A program made the translations under genes and the position numbers. A stretch of DNA of 23,363 nt, taken from positions 1 to 23,363 of the IMG/VR virus record IMGVR_UViG_3300025132_000311; one strand, given 5' to 3'. The notes under the pieces are model-generated. The model saw nothing but the letters and a program-made list of their open reading frames with translations. It ran no database searches and had not been told where the DNA came from. Every line of letters starts with the position of its first letter. The stretch's first letter is position 1. Origin of the DNA: a virus. This document shows positions 8,302 through 17,280 of this stretch, one piece after another.

Positions 8302-8473
8302 ATATATACAAGCGGTTTATGAACAGATCTTCTTGCTGCAATACCACGGTAGCTGGAGCTTCACAGAAGCATATAACCTACCAGTTCTTATTCGGGGCTG
8401 GTATTTAAACCGACTGAGAGAGCAAATAGAAAAAGAAGCTGAACAGATAGAACAAGCAAAGTCTGGTCGATGA
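8240..8473 (+). CDS. Downstream tail-assembly ORF, likely frameshift extension of the gp26-like protein
   Basis: The open frame is +1 relative to the preceding gene. The only conventional start ahead of its conserved-looking part is GTG 8240, buried in the zinc-ribbon codons and without a clear ribosome binding site; the first 18 residues from there look like out-of-frame noise. From about base 8294 the protein becomes plausible: GNEYIQAVYEQIFLLQYHG, then SWSFTEAYNLPVLIRGWYLN and a charged helix to residue 77. Short proteins with 'FTEAYNLPV..R.WYL..L' are, as I recall, typical partners encoded just after gp26-family genes. Expression by ribosomal frameshifting at 8281-8295 would give a fusion of about 342 residues. 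Independent initiation at GTG 8240 remains possible. Confidence 0.6.
   Translation: MGTAQTWRCHFLWTFFGLGNEYIQAVYEQIFLLQYHGSWSFTEAYNLPVLIRGWYLNRLREQIEKEAEQIEQAKSGR
8281..8295 (+). other. Candidate programmed frameshift site
   Basis: The end of the gp26-like frame reads TTT TTT TGG CCT AGG GAA TGA from 8281. Two slip mechanisms fit the needed +1 (or -2) change. A Pro-tRNA with anticodon UGG could move from CCT to CTA, keeping pairing at all three positions if one G-U is allowed, while the AGG codon is decoded slowly. Alternatively the T7 run could allow a -2 slip. The +1 route would join FFWP to GNEYIQ. Confidence 0.45.
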
Positions 8474-8490
8474 CCGCTACTAATGTTTTA

Positions 8491-8517
8491 TTTTCCTTTA
8501 GGAAAACTATTTACTAC
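8491..8517 (+). promoter_or_regulatory. Small hairpin plus shared motif copy 3
   Basis: TTTTCC (8491-8496) and GGAAAA (8501-8506) form a 6-bp stem with a TTTA loop. The motif variant ACTATTTACTAC (8506-8517) follows at once. ATG 8532 follows, with GGAGG at 8521-8525 as the ribosome binding site. The motif matches 10 of 12 bases of the copies before the sheath and tube genes. Confidence 0.4.
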
Positions 8518-8531
8518 GTTGGAGGCTTGTT

Positions 8532-8852
8532 ATGCTTAATGAAGAAAAAATTGTTCAACCCGAAATTAACTTCGGGGATACTTTAAATGAATCCTGGCTG
8601 GGTATGTTCGGCTATTGGACCAAAGTAATTCTATCACGTATGTTTGGTGGAAGCGCTATTGGTGTATCTGTTAAAGGAACACCGGCACAGGTGAATTCGT
8701 TTGCTAGTGCGCTTTCCAAGGAAAAGAAATACTTGGAAAGTTTTATGAAGCACGGATTGAATAATCCGCAAACTTATAAATCAAAAGCTAAGCTTGATGT
8801 AGCCACAAAAAACTTTGAACGAAACACCGGCATTAAATGGCCATTTAAATAG
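8532..8852 (+). CDS. Small protein of unknown function before the tape measure gene
   Basis: This 106-residue protein has ATG 8532, a clear GGAGG site and its own copy of the shared upstream motif. It has no recognised domain. The middle contains a hydrophobic/glycine stretch (SWLGMFGYWTKVILSRMFGG) that may be a short amphipathic or membrane-associated helix. The rest is mostly helical and Lys-rich (KYLESFMKHGLNN, then KAKLDVATKNFERN), ending in WPFK. It lies between the chaperone-like gene and the tape measure gene, suggesting a role in tail assembly or cell entry. The separate motif suggests expression at a different level from its neighbours. I do not recognise the family. Confidence 0.7.
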   Translation: MLNEEKIVQPEINFGDTLNESWLGMFGYWTKVILSRMFGGSAIGVSVKGTPAQVNSFASALSKEKKYLESFMKHGLNNPQTYKSKAKLDVATKNFERNTGIKWPFK

Positions 8853-8864
8853 GGATAAATTATT

Positions 8865-11105
8865 GTGGCAAATGGACCCCAAGACTTAAAAGATAGACTC
8901 GACGCAATAAACAAAAGAACGAATGCTGAAATTCGTTTAAATGAAGTGCTTGGTCAAAGAACCAATCTTGTTGCTAGCGAGCTAAAGGGCTTTGCTGAGC
9001 AAAGAGAACAGCTTGAAAGACAGCTTACCATCTTGACTAATATAACAGCTGCCCGAGAAGAACTGGATAAGATGACCGATGAAGAGCAGAAAAAAAATAA
9101 AGAACGAGTTGCGCTTCTTGAAAAATTTAAAGGACTCACAGAAAAGCAGATAGAAGCAGAAAAGAAAAGACTAAAAATACAATATGATTATGTGAAAGCC
9201 AGAGAAAAAGAACGAGAAGTTGGACTGGCTATTAGTCAAAATCTTTTACAGTCGGTTGGAGTATCAAACCAGTGGAAAAATACGACAATGGGAATAGCTG
9301 TTGCCGCCAAACAAACCGGTGCTAGCTTTGCCGAAATAGCAAAAAATGCTATGAGAGCAACTTTTTCTGCTGAGACTCTTGATAATGTAATTGGTTCAAC
9401 TTTAATGAAGATTACAGAATCAACCAAGAGTTTGATATTGGCTGTTGATTCTTCTATGGCATCATTCAACAGGATGTTTGGTACGGCAGGTCGTTTGAAC
9501 AGCGAAATGTTCCAACTAAGCATTAACGCAAACCAATCAGGGATTTTGTTTTCTGAGAACATGGAGATAATGCAGGGATTAGCTGGTACATTTGATATGT
9601 TTAATGTGATTTCGACAGCAGCAAGAAAGTCTTTGACTGAAACAGCACAACAGATGTATATATTTGGTGTTGAATCACAAACTTCTGGTAAGTTGTTTAA
9701 TGTATTGGCTAAGTCTTTGGGAGAAGGTTCAAGTCAAATCCAACAGACTGCCACAGGAATTATGGAATTTGCTTTATCAATTGGCGCAGCACCGGAAGAA
9801 ATGGTCCAGTCATTTACCAAACTAATTCCTGAGTTTGTGAGATACGGAACTCGGGCCAAAGATGTCTTTGGGGCAGTTGCCAAACAGGCTAAAGCACTTG
9901 GTACAGAGATAGAAACATTAATTGGAATATCTCAAAAGTTTGACACATTTGAAGATGCTGGCACGACTGCTGGTAAATTAATGGGTATCTTGGGTCAGCC
10001 GGTTGATGTTATGGGACTAATGGAGATGGACCCGGAAGAGAAAATTCGCTCAATTATTGGAATGATTGAAGAATCAGGCATGCAGGCTGAACTCCTTAAT
10101 AACAAGTTTGGTTTGCTTGCAATAGGTGATGTACTAGGCATATCAGCAGATGAAGCAGCAAAATTAGTTAGAGTTGGTATTTCCGGCTATAACGAGCTTC
10201 TTGCTAAACAAAAACAAGAGGCAATTAATGAAGAAAAAAGAGCTGAGCAGTTAAAAGCAGCGCAATCTATAGTTCAAAAATTCCAGCAAATGATACAAGA
10301 ATTTGCTATTGAAAATGAAGATGCTATTTTGGGCTTGATTGACGGAATAAAAGGGTTTCTTCAGGGAATTATTGATGTGGCTGGTTATCTTAAAGGGGCA
10401 TTTTTGCCCACTATTCTGGGCGTGTTGTTTGCACTTAAAATATTTGCCATGCGATGGACAGCTGTTAGTAAGGGCGCAGCCGCAAGTAATGCCGCCTTAA
10501 AAGGAGCAGGAAGCGCAGCCGCCTTTGCTGGTGTGAAAATGGCTTTAGTTGGTGGTGCAATTGCCTTAGCTTCAATTGGATTGGTCGCACTTATAGGATC
10601 CCTCAAAGATTTAACTGGTGAGCAGCTTGAAAAAGTGGCAATTGGCTTTGGAGTAATAGCCGGCTCTGTTTTGTTATTAGCCGGTGCGATGGCTCTATTG
10701 GCAAAAAGTACAACTCTGGGGATTATAGCTTTTGGCGCAATTGCTTTAGGATTGGCTGCGATTGCTTTTTCTTTAAATCTTATCAAGACAGAGGATTTGA
10801 TCGCAGTTGGTAATGTGTTTGCTGGTTTAGGTGCTTTAGCTATGGCTGGTGGTAGTACTGGTAATGTTAGTAGTGCGATGGATGTGGTCTTAGATAAAGT
10901 GGATAATATGAAAAGTGATACGCTTGATAAGTTTAAAGCAGCTGCTGGTAGCAAAACTAATGCTAATTTTTCACCAAATCTTGTCGGTGGCGGCGGTGGA
11001 AAACAGCAAGTGGTATTAGAACTTAAATTAGATCAAGAACAGACAAGATTTATAAATGGCTATATAAGAAAAGCATCAGGAAGAAAAGAATCAATTGGTG
11101 GTTAG
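8865..11105 (+). CDS. Tape measure protein, gp29-like
   Basis: This 746-residue protein starts at GTG 8865, 12 bases after the previous stop, with TAGGGA upstream. Residues 1-125 are strongly charged and predicted helical/coiled-coil (ERQLTILTNI, EEQKKNKERVALLEKFKGLT, KQIEAEKKRL). The middle is helical and alanine-rich. Residues about 496-640 hold several hydrophobic Gly/Ala segments that could span a membrane (AFLPTILGVLFALKIFA; MALVGGAIALASIGLVALIG; IAGSVLLLAGAMALLA; IIAFGAIALGLAAIAFSL). Long helices plus hydrophobic segments, with a position between tail tube/chaperone and baseplate genes, are the marks of a tape measure, which sets tail length and is thought to enter the cell envelope during DNA delivery. 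T4 gp29 has 590 residues, so a somewhat longer tail is possible. The C-terminus is glycine-rich, then basic. Confidence 0.88.
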   Translation: MANGPQDLKDRLDAINKRTNAEIRLNEVLGQRTNLVASELKGFAEQREQLERQLTILTNITAAREELDKMTDEEQKKNKERVALLEKFKGLTEKQIEAEKKRLKIQYDYVKAREKEREVGLAISQNLLQSVGVSNQWKNTTMGIAVAAKQTGASFAEIAKNAMRATFSAETLDNVIGSTLMKITESTKSLILAVDSSMASFNRMFGTAGRLNSEMFQLSINANQSGILFSENMEIMQGLAGTFDMFNVISTAARKSLTETAQQMYIFGVESQTSGKLFNVLAKSLGEGSSQIQQTATGIMEFALSIGAAPEEMVQSFTKLIPEFVRYGTRAKDVFGAVAKQAKALGTEIETLIGISQKFDTFEDAGTTAGKLMGILGQPVDVMGLMEMDPEEKIRSIIGMIEESGMQAELLNNKFGLLAIGDVLGISADEAAKLVRVGISGYNELLAKQKQEAINEEKRAEQLKAAQSIVQKFQQMIQEFAIENEDAILGLIDGIKGFLQGIIDVAGYLKGAFLPTILGVLFALKIFAMRWTAVSKGAAASNAALKGAGSAAAFAGVKMALVGGAIALASIGLVALIGSLKDLTGEQLEKVAIGFGVIAGSVLLLAGAMALLAKSTTLGIIAFGAIALGLAAIAFSLNLIKTEDLIAVGNVFAGLGALAMAGGSTGNVSSAMDVVLDKVDNMKSDTLDKFKAAAGSKTNANFSPNLVGGGGGKQQVVLELKLDQEQTRFINGYIRKASGRKESIGG

Positions 11106-11124
11106 CAATTAAGGAAAATAATTT

Positions 11125-12102
11125 ATGTCCGCTCGTAGAGAAAGAAAAATGATAATTGATGCGTTTAATCAACCTGATTATTCAACCGGATTAATGGGGC
11201 TAACGGATGAAAACCCTCACATTCAAGAAGGTGGCTTAAAAAAAGGTGGCACTTATCTTGAATTTTATCATATTGCTACAAAAAGATCTGCTGTCTTTAA
11301 AGCGTTCTTAGTGAGTCTTAGCGATAGCTTTAATGCTAGCTTTAAACAAGAATCAGCTTTTGGCAGAAGCGACCCTTATCATCTACATGAAGGTAATTCA
11401 CGTTCAATAAATGTTGGTTTTCAAGTCCCAGCGTTTGATGTTGTTGAAGCTGAAAACAATTTGGCTAAAATTTCTTTATTAAGTTCGATGCTGTATCCGG
11501 TTTATGAAGAAGCCGCCACAGGAACAAGCGCGCTTCAACTTAGGTCTCCTCCAATTATTAGAATTAAGTTTGCTAATTTAATTTCTAACACTTTAAATCC
11601 AGGGGGTGGAGCAAAAACGTCAGGTTTGGCGGTCATTATAAATAACTTTGCTGTAAATCCAAATACAGAGCCAGGATTTTTTGTTGTGCCTAGTCCTAGT
11701 GGCGATACTTTATTTCCAAAGTTATTTGATTTATCTTTGGATATGTCTGTTATTCACGAACATACAGTTGGACATCATACAGATTCAAAAACAGTTTTAG
11801 AAGGTATGGCAAATTATCCATATGGAACGGCAAGGACTAGCGCCAGGACATTGAAAGAATTTATTCAAGAAAAAAGAGCAGAAGCTGTGGATCAAGCGCT
11901 GGGTGAGACAAGGGCAGCTGTTGTAGGTCAAGTGGCAGGTTTAACAGCAGCCGCAGCCGCAGCAATACCAGGGGCATCAGCGGCTGTTGTAGTAGCTACC
12001 AACGCAGCATACGACAAATTAGAAGATGATAGAGCCTTTGGCGGTAATGGTAATGACCCTACGAACACCACAAAGAGAACTCAGGAAATACTTAAAGGAT
12101 AA
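11125..12102 (+). CDS. Baseplate tail-tube junction protein, gp48/gp54-like
   Basis: This 325-residue protein starts at ATG 11125 with TTAAGGAAAA upstream. The middle (residues about 55-125: FKAFLVSLSDSFNASFKQES, FGRSDPYHLHEG, RSINVGFQVPAFDVVEAENN, then a MLYP motif) matches the pattern of T4-type gp48/gp54 junction proteins, where 'FGR.DP....G..R.I...F' is tube-like. These proteins initiate tube polymerisation on the baseplate. A later segment (DLSLDMSVIHEHTVGHH) continues the tube-like fold. The last 60 residues are very alanine-rich (LTAAAAAAIPGASAAVVVAT), an unusual extension that may be a hydrophobic helix. Which of the two T4 paralogues it resembles more is not clear. Its place after the tape measure gene fits. 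Confidence 0.7.
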   Translation: MSARRERKMIIDAFNQPDYSTGLMGLTDENPHIQEGGLKKGGTYLEFYHIATKRSAVFKAFLVSLSDSFNASFKQESAFGRSDPYHLHEGNSRSINVGFQVPAFDVVEAENNLAKISLLSSMLYPVYEEAATGTSALQLRSPPIIRIKFANLISNTLNPGGGAKTSGLAVIINNFAVNPNTEPGFFVVPSPSGDTLFPKLFDLSLDMSVIHEHTVGHHTDSKTVLEGMANYPYGTARTSARTLKEFIQEKRAEAVDQALGETRAAVVGQVAGLTAAAAAAIPGASAAVVVATNAAYDKLEDDRAFGGNGNDPTNTTKRTQEILKG

Positions 12103-12106
12103 TAAT

Positions 12107-12448
12107 ATGGCAGAAGATAGATATATCGATAGAGGAATAAGAAACAATTCCCACCCTATGTATAAAACACTTTTTTTTAACCGAGGGGTGAATTTTATTT
12201 CTCATCACCAAACACCAGATTTTGATTATCCCGATGATTTGTTATTAGCAGAGCTAAGTATAAAAGAAGAAGTTTGGAAAACAGGTGATCGTATGTTCAA
12301 ATACGCTCATACGGAATATGGCGATGTTAATTATTGGTGGATTATAGCATTTTTTAATAAAAAACCAACTGATAGCCATTTTGAACTAGGTGATGTGGTA
12401 TATATTCCACATCCACTTGAATCAGTTTTAGAATTTTTGGAAGTGTGA
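12107..12448 (+). CDS. Baseplate wedge protein, gp53/LysM-like
   Basis: I chose ATG 12107 (113 residues), four bases after the previous stop. The longer open frame from 12026 would read 27 extra residues out of frame inside the preceding gene. The core pattern (KTGDRMFKYAHTEYGDVNYW, then WIIAFFNKKPTDSHFELGD and VVYIPHP) is that of gp53-type wedge proteins and LysM-like domains: a 'G..... A...YGD..YWW.IA..N' helix-turn and a final 'G..V.IP' strand. In T4, gp53 joins wedges to the central hub. The size is about half of T4 gp53 (196 aa), leaving only the LysM-like core. The alternative, a LysM peptidoglycan-binding protein, is less likely given the baseplate context. Confidence 0.72.
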   Translation: MAEDRYIDRGIRNNSHPMYKTLFFNRGVNFISHHQTPDFDYPDDLLLAELSIKEEVWKTGDRMFKYAHTEYGDVNYWWIIAFFNKKPTDSHFELGDVVYIPHPLESVLEFLEV

Positions 12449-12465
12449 GAGGTTAAATAACACAT

Positions 12466-15400
12466 ATGTCAAAGGGAATATTAGCCGACACCAAATTAAT
12501 TGAGTATGCTCAAATTGAAGAAAAACTTTTGCCTGACTTTTTAATGGAGTTTAGGAAAGTTATTCTTTTATCTAATTCTGAGGAGGCTAGGGAATTAGCC
12601 AATAAACTTACAGAACTTAATACTAAGTTAGGTAGAGCAATATCAACAGGCTCGCCCAACAGAAGTAGCATAGAACAGGAAATTGCGCGAGTTAGAGAGA
12701 AATTATCTATTGGTGGTGTGGCTTCAAAAGAGCATGAATTTCACGAATTTTGTAAAAGAGAATTAAAAGATTTTAATGACTTTGCTCAAACAATAAAAGA
12801 ACGGGGCGGGCCACGCACAGGAATTACAATACTCAAAAAACGTGAAACGATGAGGCAAAAAATTATACGAGAGTATGTTATGCAGTTTGTTCTCAGAGAT
12901 TCAGAAAGAAGAAAAAAGCTACGTGATGAAGTAATAAGTTTAAATAACATAAATGATAAGGATACTATTGAACTAACAAATATTACTTCTTCGGATCGAA
13001 GCGTTTTTGAAAAAGACTCTAGGTATGAAGGCACAGAAAGTGGGAATTGGGCAGATTATATTGCTAGCGACGGTGGCTCTTTCAGTTGGCAGTATTTTTC
13101 TTCATATATCGTTCGATTTGCTAAGGGGGTAAATCCATATCAGCAGCCGATATTTACCCTTGCCAAGCAAGAAGACGACTCAAACAAAAACTCATCCAGC
13201 TTTACTCCCGATCCCTATATTTCGTTAGGGAAAGATGGAAACGGACCATTAATTAAATTTACAACAGCCGGTGCGCGGAGGGCTTTAGTCGCAGCAGGGT
13301 ATCTAGATAGAGGTAGTGGTGATACAAGTGGAGAATATCTAGTAAGAGAGTTTGAAAATAAAAAAATTCCTGGTGTCATCAATGGCCGCTCCACTATGAC
13401 CCTAGATAAAGGAGTCTTTGTACGAGATGGCGCAGCTACGTTTTTTCCAGTTCTTGGGGCAGACACAGCTGCACCTGATGTGAATAGGTTTATACCCTTT
13501 TCTGGTTATGAACAAAACCCTGTAGGCTCAGCTGGTGGTCGAACGCTTAGTATAGGACTTCCAACAGTTAATTTGGACAGTAGATTAGAGGCACTGTACG
13601 AAACTATTATAGGTAAAACTGCCGATCCTGGTTTTTTACCCTCGGTAATTCAAAACCCTCAAAATGAACAACTTTTCGGAACATACTCTAATATAACAAG
13701 CATTCCACAAAATGCTCCGCTAGCAAACTCAGATTTAATGATTATATCAGCTCGCACAAGTAATAATACTAAACCCAAAGAAGCAGAAATTTTAACAGCA
13801 CAAGAGGTTAGTGACACATTATTAGCTTATTTTATATTAAATAATTTTACAATTGGGTATTTTTACGGTGGGCAAACTGCGAATGGCAGTGGTGTTGAAG
13901 ATTTTAGCACGGCTAGCCGCCTATTTGAAGCAGGGGACTCAATTGAAAGATCTGGTGCGGGTAAAGATATTAATACTGAAGGCACGGTACCCCTTCTAGG
14001 TAGTGATCCGGTTATTAACCCTGCGGGAATTGTAACACCAGCTGCTCTTTCCGGCGCAGGGGTTGGTTTTGATATTGATCTTGATATTGGAGAAGTAAAT
14101 TTAGATGAAAAAAATCAAGAGCTTAAGGAGGCAGGTGTTCTTGAAAAGCTTAAAGAAAGAATTATTGCGAGAACCTTTAGGGAGCAGTGTTTCTTGCTTG
14201 ACCATTATCGCCAGTTGGTTCCGTATATACAAAATGAAAGACGCAAGGTAGAAAATAAACTAAAAAGAAAGGTAGATAAAAAAGCAAAACAATTAACTAA
14301 AGGCAAATCTAACGAGGCAGAGGCATTTGCCCAAGCGGCTGGTTCTTTTTATCCATATTTTACCGCAATTGATCCAAACCCAGCGAAGGTTGCTAATAGA
14401 ATTTCAAGTATAGAAAATTTACAGCCTCTTCTTGAAGCCAAAGTTTCACAATTTTCTTTTCTTGTCCCAAGGGTAAGAATCTATAAGCTTATTAAAAAAA
14501 GAGATTTTTTAAAACTTGTTAGTGGTATTGACAGCGGGATTGAAGGGTCAATTAGACAATTAATGGCTCAAAAGAGGCAATTTAAAAATAAAAAACCACA
14601 TGAGTTTGTTGAAATTGAAATTCCGTTTAAGGCTGCTCCTGATAGCATAGACATTAATGAAATGTTTTTAAATTCAAAACCTAGAGCAGATGGAGTAGGA
14701 CTTCGTAGCATAAACTTTAATTTTATTGGTAAAAACAATTTTGAAGTTGATAAAAATATTGAATGTAATATGAGCCTTTTTTTTAGAAATTTAGAGGATC
14801 TAACTGGTGGGACTAGTGCTGTACGTTTTATTGATTTGATTTTATTTGGATTAAGTAAAAATCGCCCTCAAGTTAATGAATTTAATCAGAGAGTAGATTA
14901 TTTTAGTCCCGACGATTATCGCATGAGGGCGGTATTTGGTTGGGAGATCCCCTCGGATAAGATGAGTGATGAAATTTTAAAGGGTGCCCAAGGGAAAAAA
15001 CTCAAAAAAATATTAAAGAAAAATGTTCTTTCCTTGGAGTTGTTTTTATCTAAACATAAAGTTAATTTTTCACAAGATGGTAGTGGAACCGTTGATATAG
15101 ATTTTGTGGCTGCTCTTCAAGCAGAGCATAATAAAATAGAAAGAGACTTACTAAAATTAAAATCAAAAACATTTAAAAATAGACATTCTAGCGTTGCAGC
15201 TGCGCGACGAAATGTAGAAAATCACGAAAGCATACTTTCCAACAGAAGAGAACGGTATGGCGCACTAAAAGAAAGGCATGCCGAAGTTATTAAAGATAAA
15301 GGTGGCACGAATCTTCTTGAGGATGTTGGCCTTTTGGCAGCTGATCTTTTAGGTATTGGGGATGGTGTTAGGGAACTAGCCGCTGACAGGTCCGATGGCG

Positions 15401-17265
15401 GAATGGAAGCAGATTGGGTGATCAATCAAAAACTAATGGTGGCAAATAATGATATTGATCAATTAGAAAAACAACTAAAGAATGCTAGAAAAACCTTAAA
15501 CTTTCTTGAAAAGTCACAAAAAATTGAATCGTACAGCGCATTTATTAAAAGATTATATCGTCAAGCGATGTTCTATTTTGATTTGCCGGAAGGAAATAAG
15601 AGAATTGCCGATTCTATCGTTGGTATTACTTCAAGAAGAACTATGGTTGAAAGTAGTTCATACGCAGCCGAGATGCGTCTTAAAATTCCTTTAATATCAG
15701 GTCTCACTAGTAGGATTAAAAGTCTTAACGAAGATAAAGTTCTTATGGAGAGGTTGCGTATACAAATTTTGGGTGGTGGCGTAGATAAAAAGCTTGGTGC
15801 TATAGCACTTGAACTAAGTAAAAATGATACTGACGACGGAGGAAAATTATTATATAAATATAAAGAAGGTGAGTTAGAAGATCTTTCTTATTTAGATACT
15901 CTTGGCAGAGAGAATAAAAAAGAGGCAACTATTGACCCCACAGTTCGACGTATTTATTTTACTTACATCGGAGAAGTGTTGTTGGCAGGGTTTTCACTTT
16001 TTCAAGAAACATTTGATCCAAACGTTCTTAGAAACCACCCTGATGATAAAATTAGATATTTGTTCGGAACTGTTCCTTTCTACGATGTAAGCGCAGAAAA
16101 GCCTGTTATCATTAATATGGTGGATATTCCGATAACACTTAACGCCGTTCAGAGATTTTGGTTTGATAAGGTTATACGTTCCAGTAGGACATCGTATAAG
16201 TTAAACGAGTTTATCAGAGATGTTGTGAATGATTTAATCATTCCTTATTTTGGTCCAGATTGTTATCCAAATTATCCACCTTCTCTTTCAAGGAGATCAA
16301 TTATTTCTCTCTTGGATGGAAGAGGAGCACAAGGCAAAGATAGAGTCCCACTAACAGGAAGGGTGGAGAGCTTAGCTAAGATTAAACCTAATCCAGGCAT
16401 TAGTTTTGATAATCCACTAGCAAAGACATATAATTATTATTATGTGTATGTTGCTGGCTCTGAAACTATGGAACTTACAAACAACATGTCTCAAGATACA
16501 AAGAGTGGTTTATATCACTTCTTTATCGGACTAGACCGAGGATTGTTAAAATCGGCTGAATTTAGTCGTTTGGATCAAAGATATCTTAGAGAGATGAGGA
16601 CAATCAGTAAAGAAGACAGAATTAGCGCACAGCTAAGACAGCCTTATAAGGTTGTAATAAAAACTTTTGGAAATACTCTTTTTAGACCTGGTATGTATTG
16701 TTACATTAATCCACGAGTTGCTGGCGGCTCTGCAAAAAGAAAAAATTCACTCACTTATAAAATGAACTTAGGCGGGTACGGAATAATAACAAAAGTTAAT
16801 AATTTTATAGCACCCGGAGTATTTGAGTCAGAGTTGGAGGTTCTCCTTGCCGGTATAGTTGATCCAAAGACACATGATAAGATGAAAGGAGATATTATTG
16901 ATATGCGGGTTAATAGTCTTAACGATAATATTAAATATAGTGATGTAACTGATGGAATGAAAATACCAAATTACTCATCGGCTAGAAACAATATTAACCC
17001 AACCGATGAAGACACGGTGGGTACTGGTGCTGCTAATGAAACGAAAACCTTTACAGTTGAAGGTACTGAGGGGAAAGAAACAATAAAAAGGCCATCTACT
17101 ACGAGAAGGCCCACACCTTCTCGGCCTAATAGGCCAGAGAAAGCGCCGGACAATTGGAGTGCAACCTGCCCTTCCGATGCTGAATGCACAAAGTGGCAGG
17201 GTGGTGACGGATTTTTAATTGAAAAGAGATCAGGTGGTGAGCCGGCACAAAGAGAGATAAATTAA
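12466..17265 (+). CDS. Giant baseplate protein with hub-like C-terminal domain
   Basis: This single open frame encodes 1599 residues from ATG 12466, with GAGAGGTT upstream. Residues 1-190 are helical and charged. Residues about 200-560 are mixed and glycine-rich. Residues about 650-780 include LEAKVSQFSFLVPRVRIYKL and SINFNFIGKNNFEVDKNIEC, beta-rich as in baseplate proteins. Residues about 886-1025 contain coiled-coil stretches (EHNKIERDLLKLKSK; NDIDQLEKQLKNARK). Residues about 1306-1465 (KPNPGISFDNPLAKTYNYYY, YKVVIKTFGNTLFRPGMYCY, GYGIITKVNNF, ESELEVLLAG) look like the ligand-binding half of gp27/gpD-type hub proteins. The tail (about 1535-1599) is a Pro/Arg/Thr-rich linker followed by a short segment with two cysteines (SATCPSDAEC). 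T4 gp27 has 391 residues, so this may combine hub and wedge functions. A structural role is very likely; the exact role is inferred. Confidence 0.65.
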   Translation: MSKGILADTKLIEYAQIEEKLLPDFLMEFRKVILLSNSEEARELANKLTELNTKLGRAISTGSPNRSSIEQEIARVREKLSIGGVASKEHEFHEFCKRELKDFNDFAQTIKERGGPRTGITILKKRETMRQKIIREYVMQFVLRDSERRKKLRDEVISLNNINDKDTIELTNITSSDRSVFEKDSRYEGTESGNWADYIASDGGSFSWQYFSSYIVRFAKGVNPYQQPIFTLAKQEDDSNKNSSSFTPDPYISLGKDGNGPLIKFTTAGARRALVAAGYLDRGSGDTSGEYLVREFENKKIPGVINGRSTMTLDKGVFVRDGAATFFPVLGADTAAPDVNRFIPFSGYEQNPVGSAGGRTLSIGLPTVNLDSRLEALYETIIGKTADPGFLPSVIQNPQNEQLFGTYSNITSIPQNAPLANSDLMIISARTSNNTKPKEAEILTAQEVSDTLLAYFILNNFTIGYFYGGQTANGSGVEDFSTASRLFEAGDSIERSGAGKDINTEGTVPLLGSDPVINPAGIVTPAALSGAGVGFDIDLDIGEVNLDEKNQELKEAGVLEKLKERIIARTFREQCFLLDHYRQLVPYIQNERRKVENKLKRKVDKKAKQLTKGKSNEAEAFAQAAGSFYPYFTAIDPNPAKVANRISSIENLQPLLEAKVSQFSFLVPRVRIYKLIKKRDFLKLVSGIDSGIEGSIRQLMAQKRQFKNKKPHEFVEIEIPFKAAPDSIDINEMFLNSKPRADGVGLRSINFNFIGKNNFEVDKNIECNMSLFFRNLEDLTGGTSAVRFIDLILFGLSKNRPQVNEFNQRVDYFSPDDYRMRAVFGWEIPSDKMSDEILKGAQGKKLKKILKKNVLSLELFLSKHKVNFSQDGSGTVDIDFVAALQAEHNKIERDLLKLKSKTFKNRHSSVAAARRNVENHESILSNRRERYGALKERHAEVIKDKGGTNLLEDVGLLAADLLGIGDGVRELAADRSDGGMEADWVINQKLMVANNDIDQLEKQLKNARKTLNFLEKSQKIESYSAFIKRLYRQAMFYFDLPEGNKRIADSIVGITSRRTMVESSSYAAEMRLKIPLISGLTSRIKSLNEDKVLMERLRIQILGGGVDKKLGAIALELSKNDTDDGGKLLYKYKEGELEDLSYLDTLGRENKKEATIDPTVRRIYFTYIGEVLLAGFSLFQETFDPNVLRNHPDDKIRYLFGTVPFYDVSAEKPVIINMVDIPITLNAVQRFWFDKVIRSSRTSYKLNEFIRDVVNDLIIPYFGPDCYPNYPPSLSRRSIISLLDGRGAQGKDRVPLTGRVESLAKIKPNPGISFDNPLAKTYNYYYVYVAGSETMELTNNMSQDTKSGLYHFFIGLDRGLLKSAEFSRLDQRYLREMRTISKEDRISAQLRQPYKVVIKTFGNTLFRPGMYCYINPRVAGGSAKRKNSLTYKMNLGGYGIITKVNNFIAPGVFESELEVLLAGIVDPKTHDKMKGDIIDMRVNSLNDNIKYSDVTDGMKIPNYSSARNNINPTDEDTVGTGAANETKTFTVEGTEGKETIKRPSTTRRPTPSRPNRPEKAPDNWSATCPSDAECTKWQGGDGFLIEKRSGGEPAQREIN

Positions 17266-17280
17266 TAAGGAATTAATAGA

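Noticed and set aside
10385-10954. 189-codon minus-strand ORF opposite the tape measure gene
   Set aside because: Its Ala/Pro-rich sequence is the antisense image of the hydrophobic Gly/Ala segments of the tape measure protein.
12026-12106. Longer start for the gp53-like gene
   Set aside because: The extra 27 residues lie out of frame inside the preceding gene and look random; ATG 12107 is well placed after the stop.
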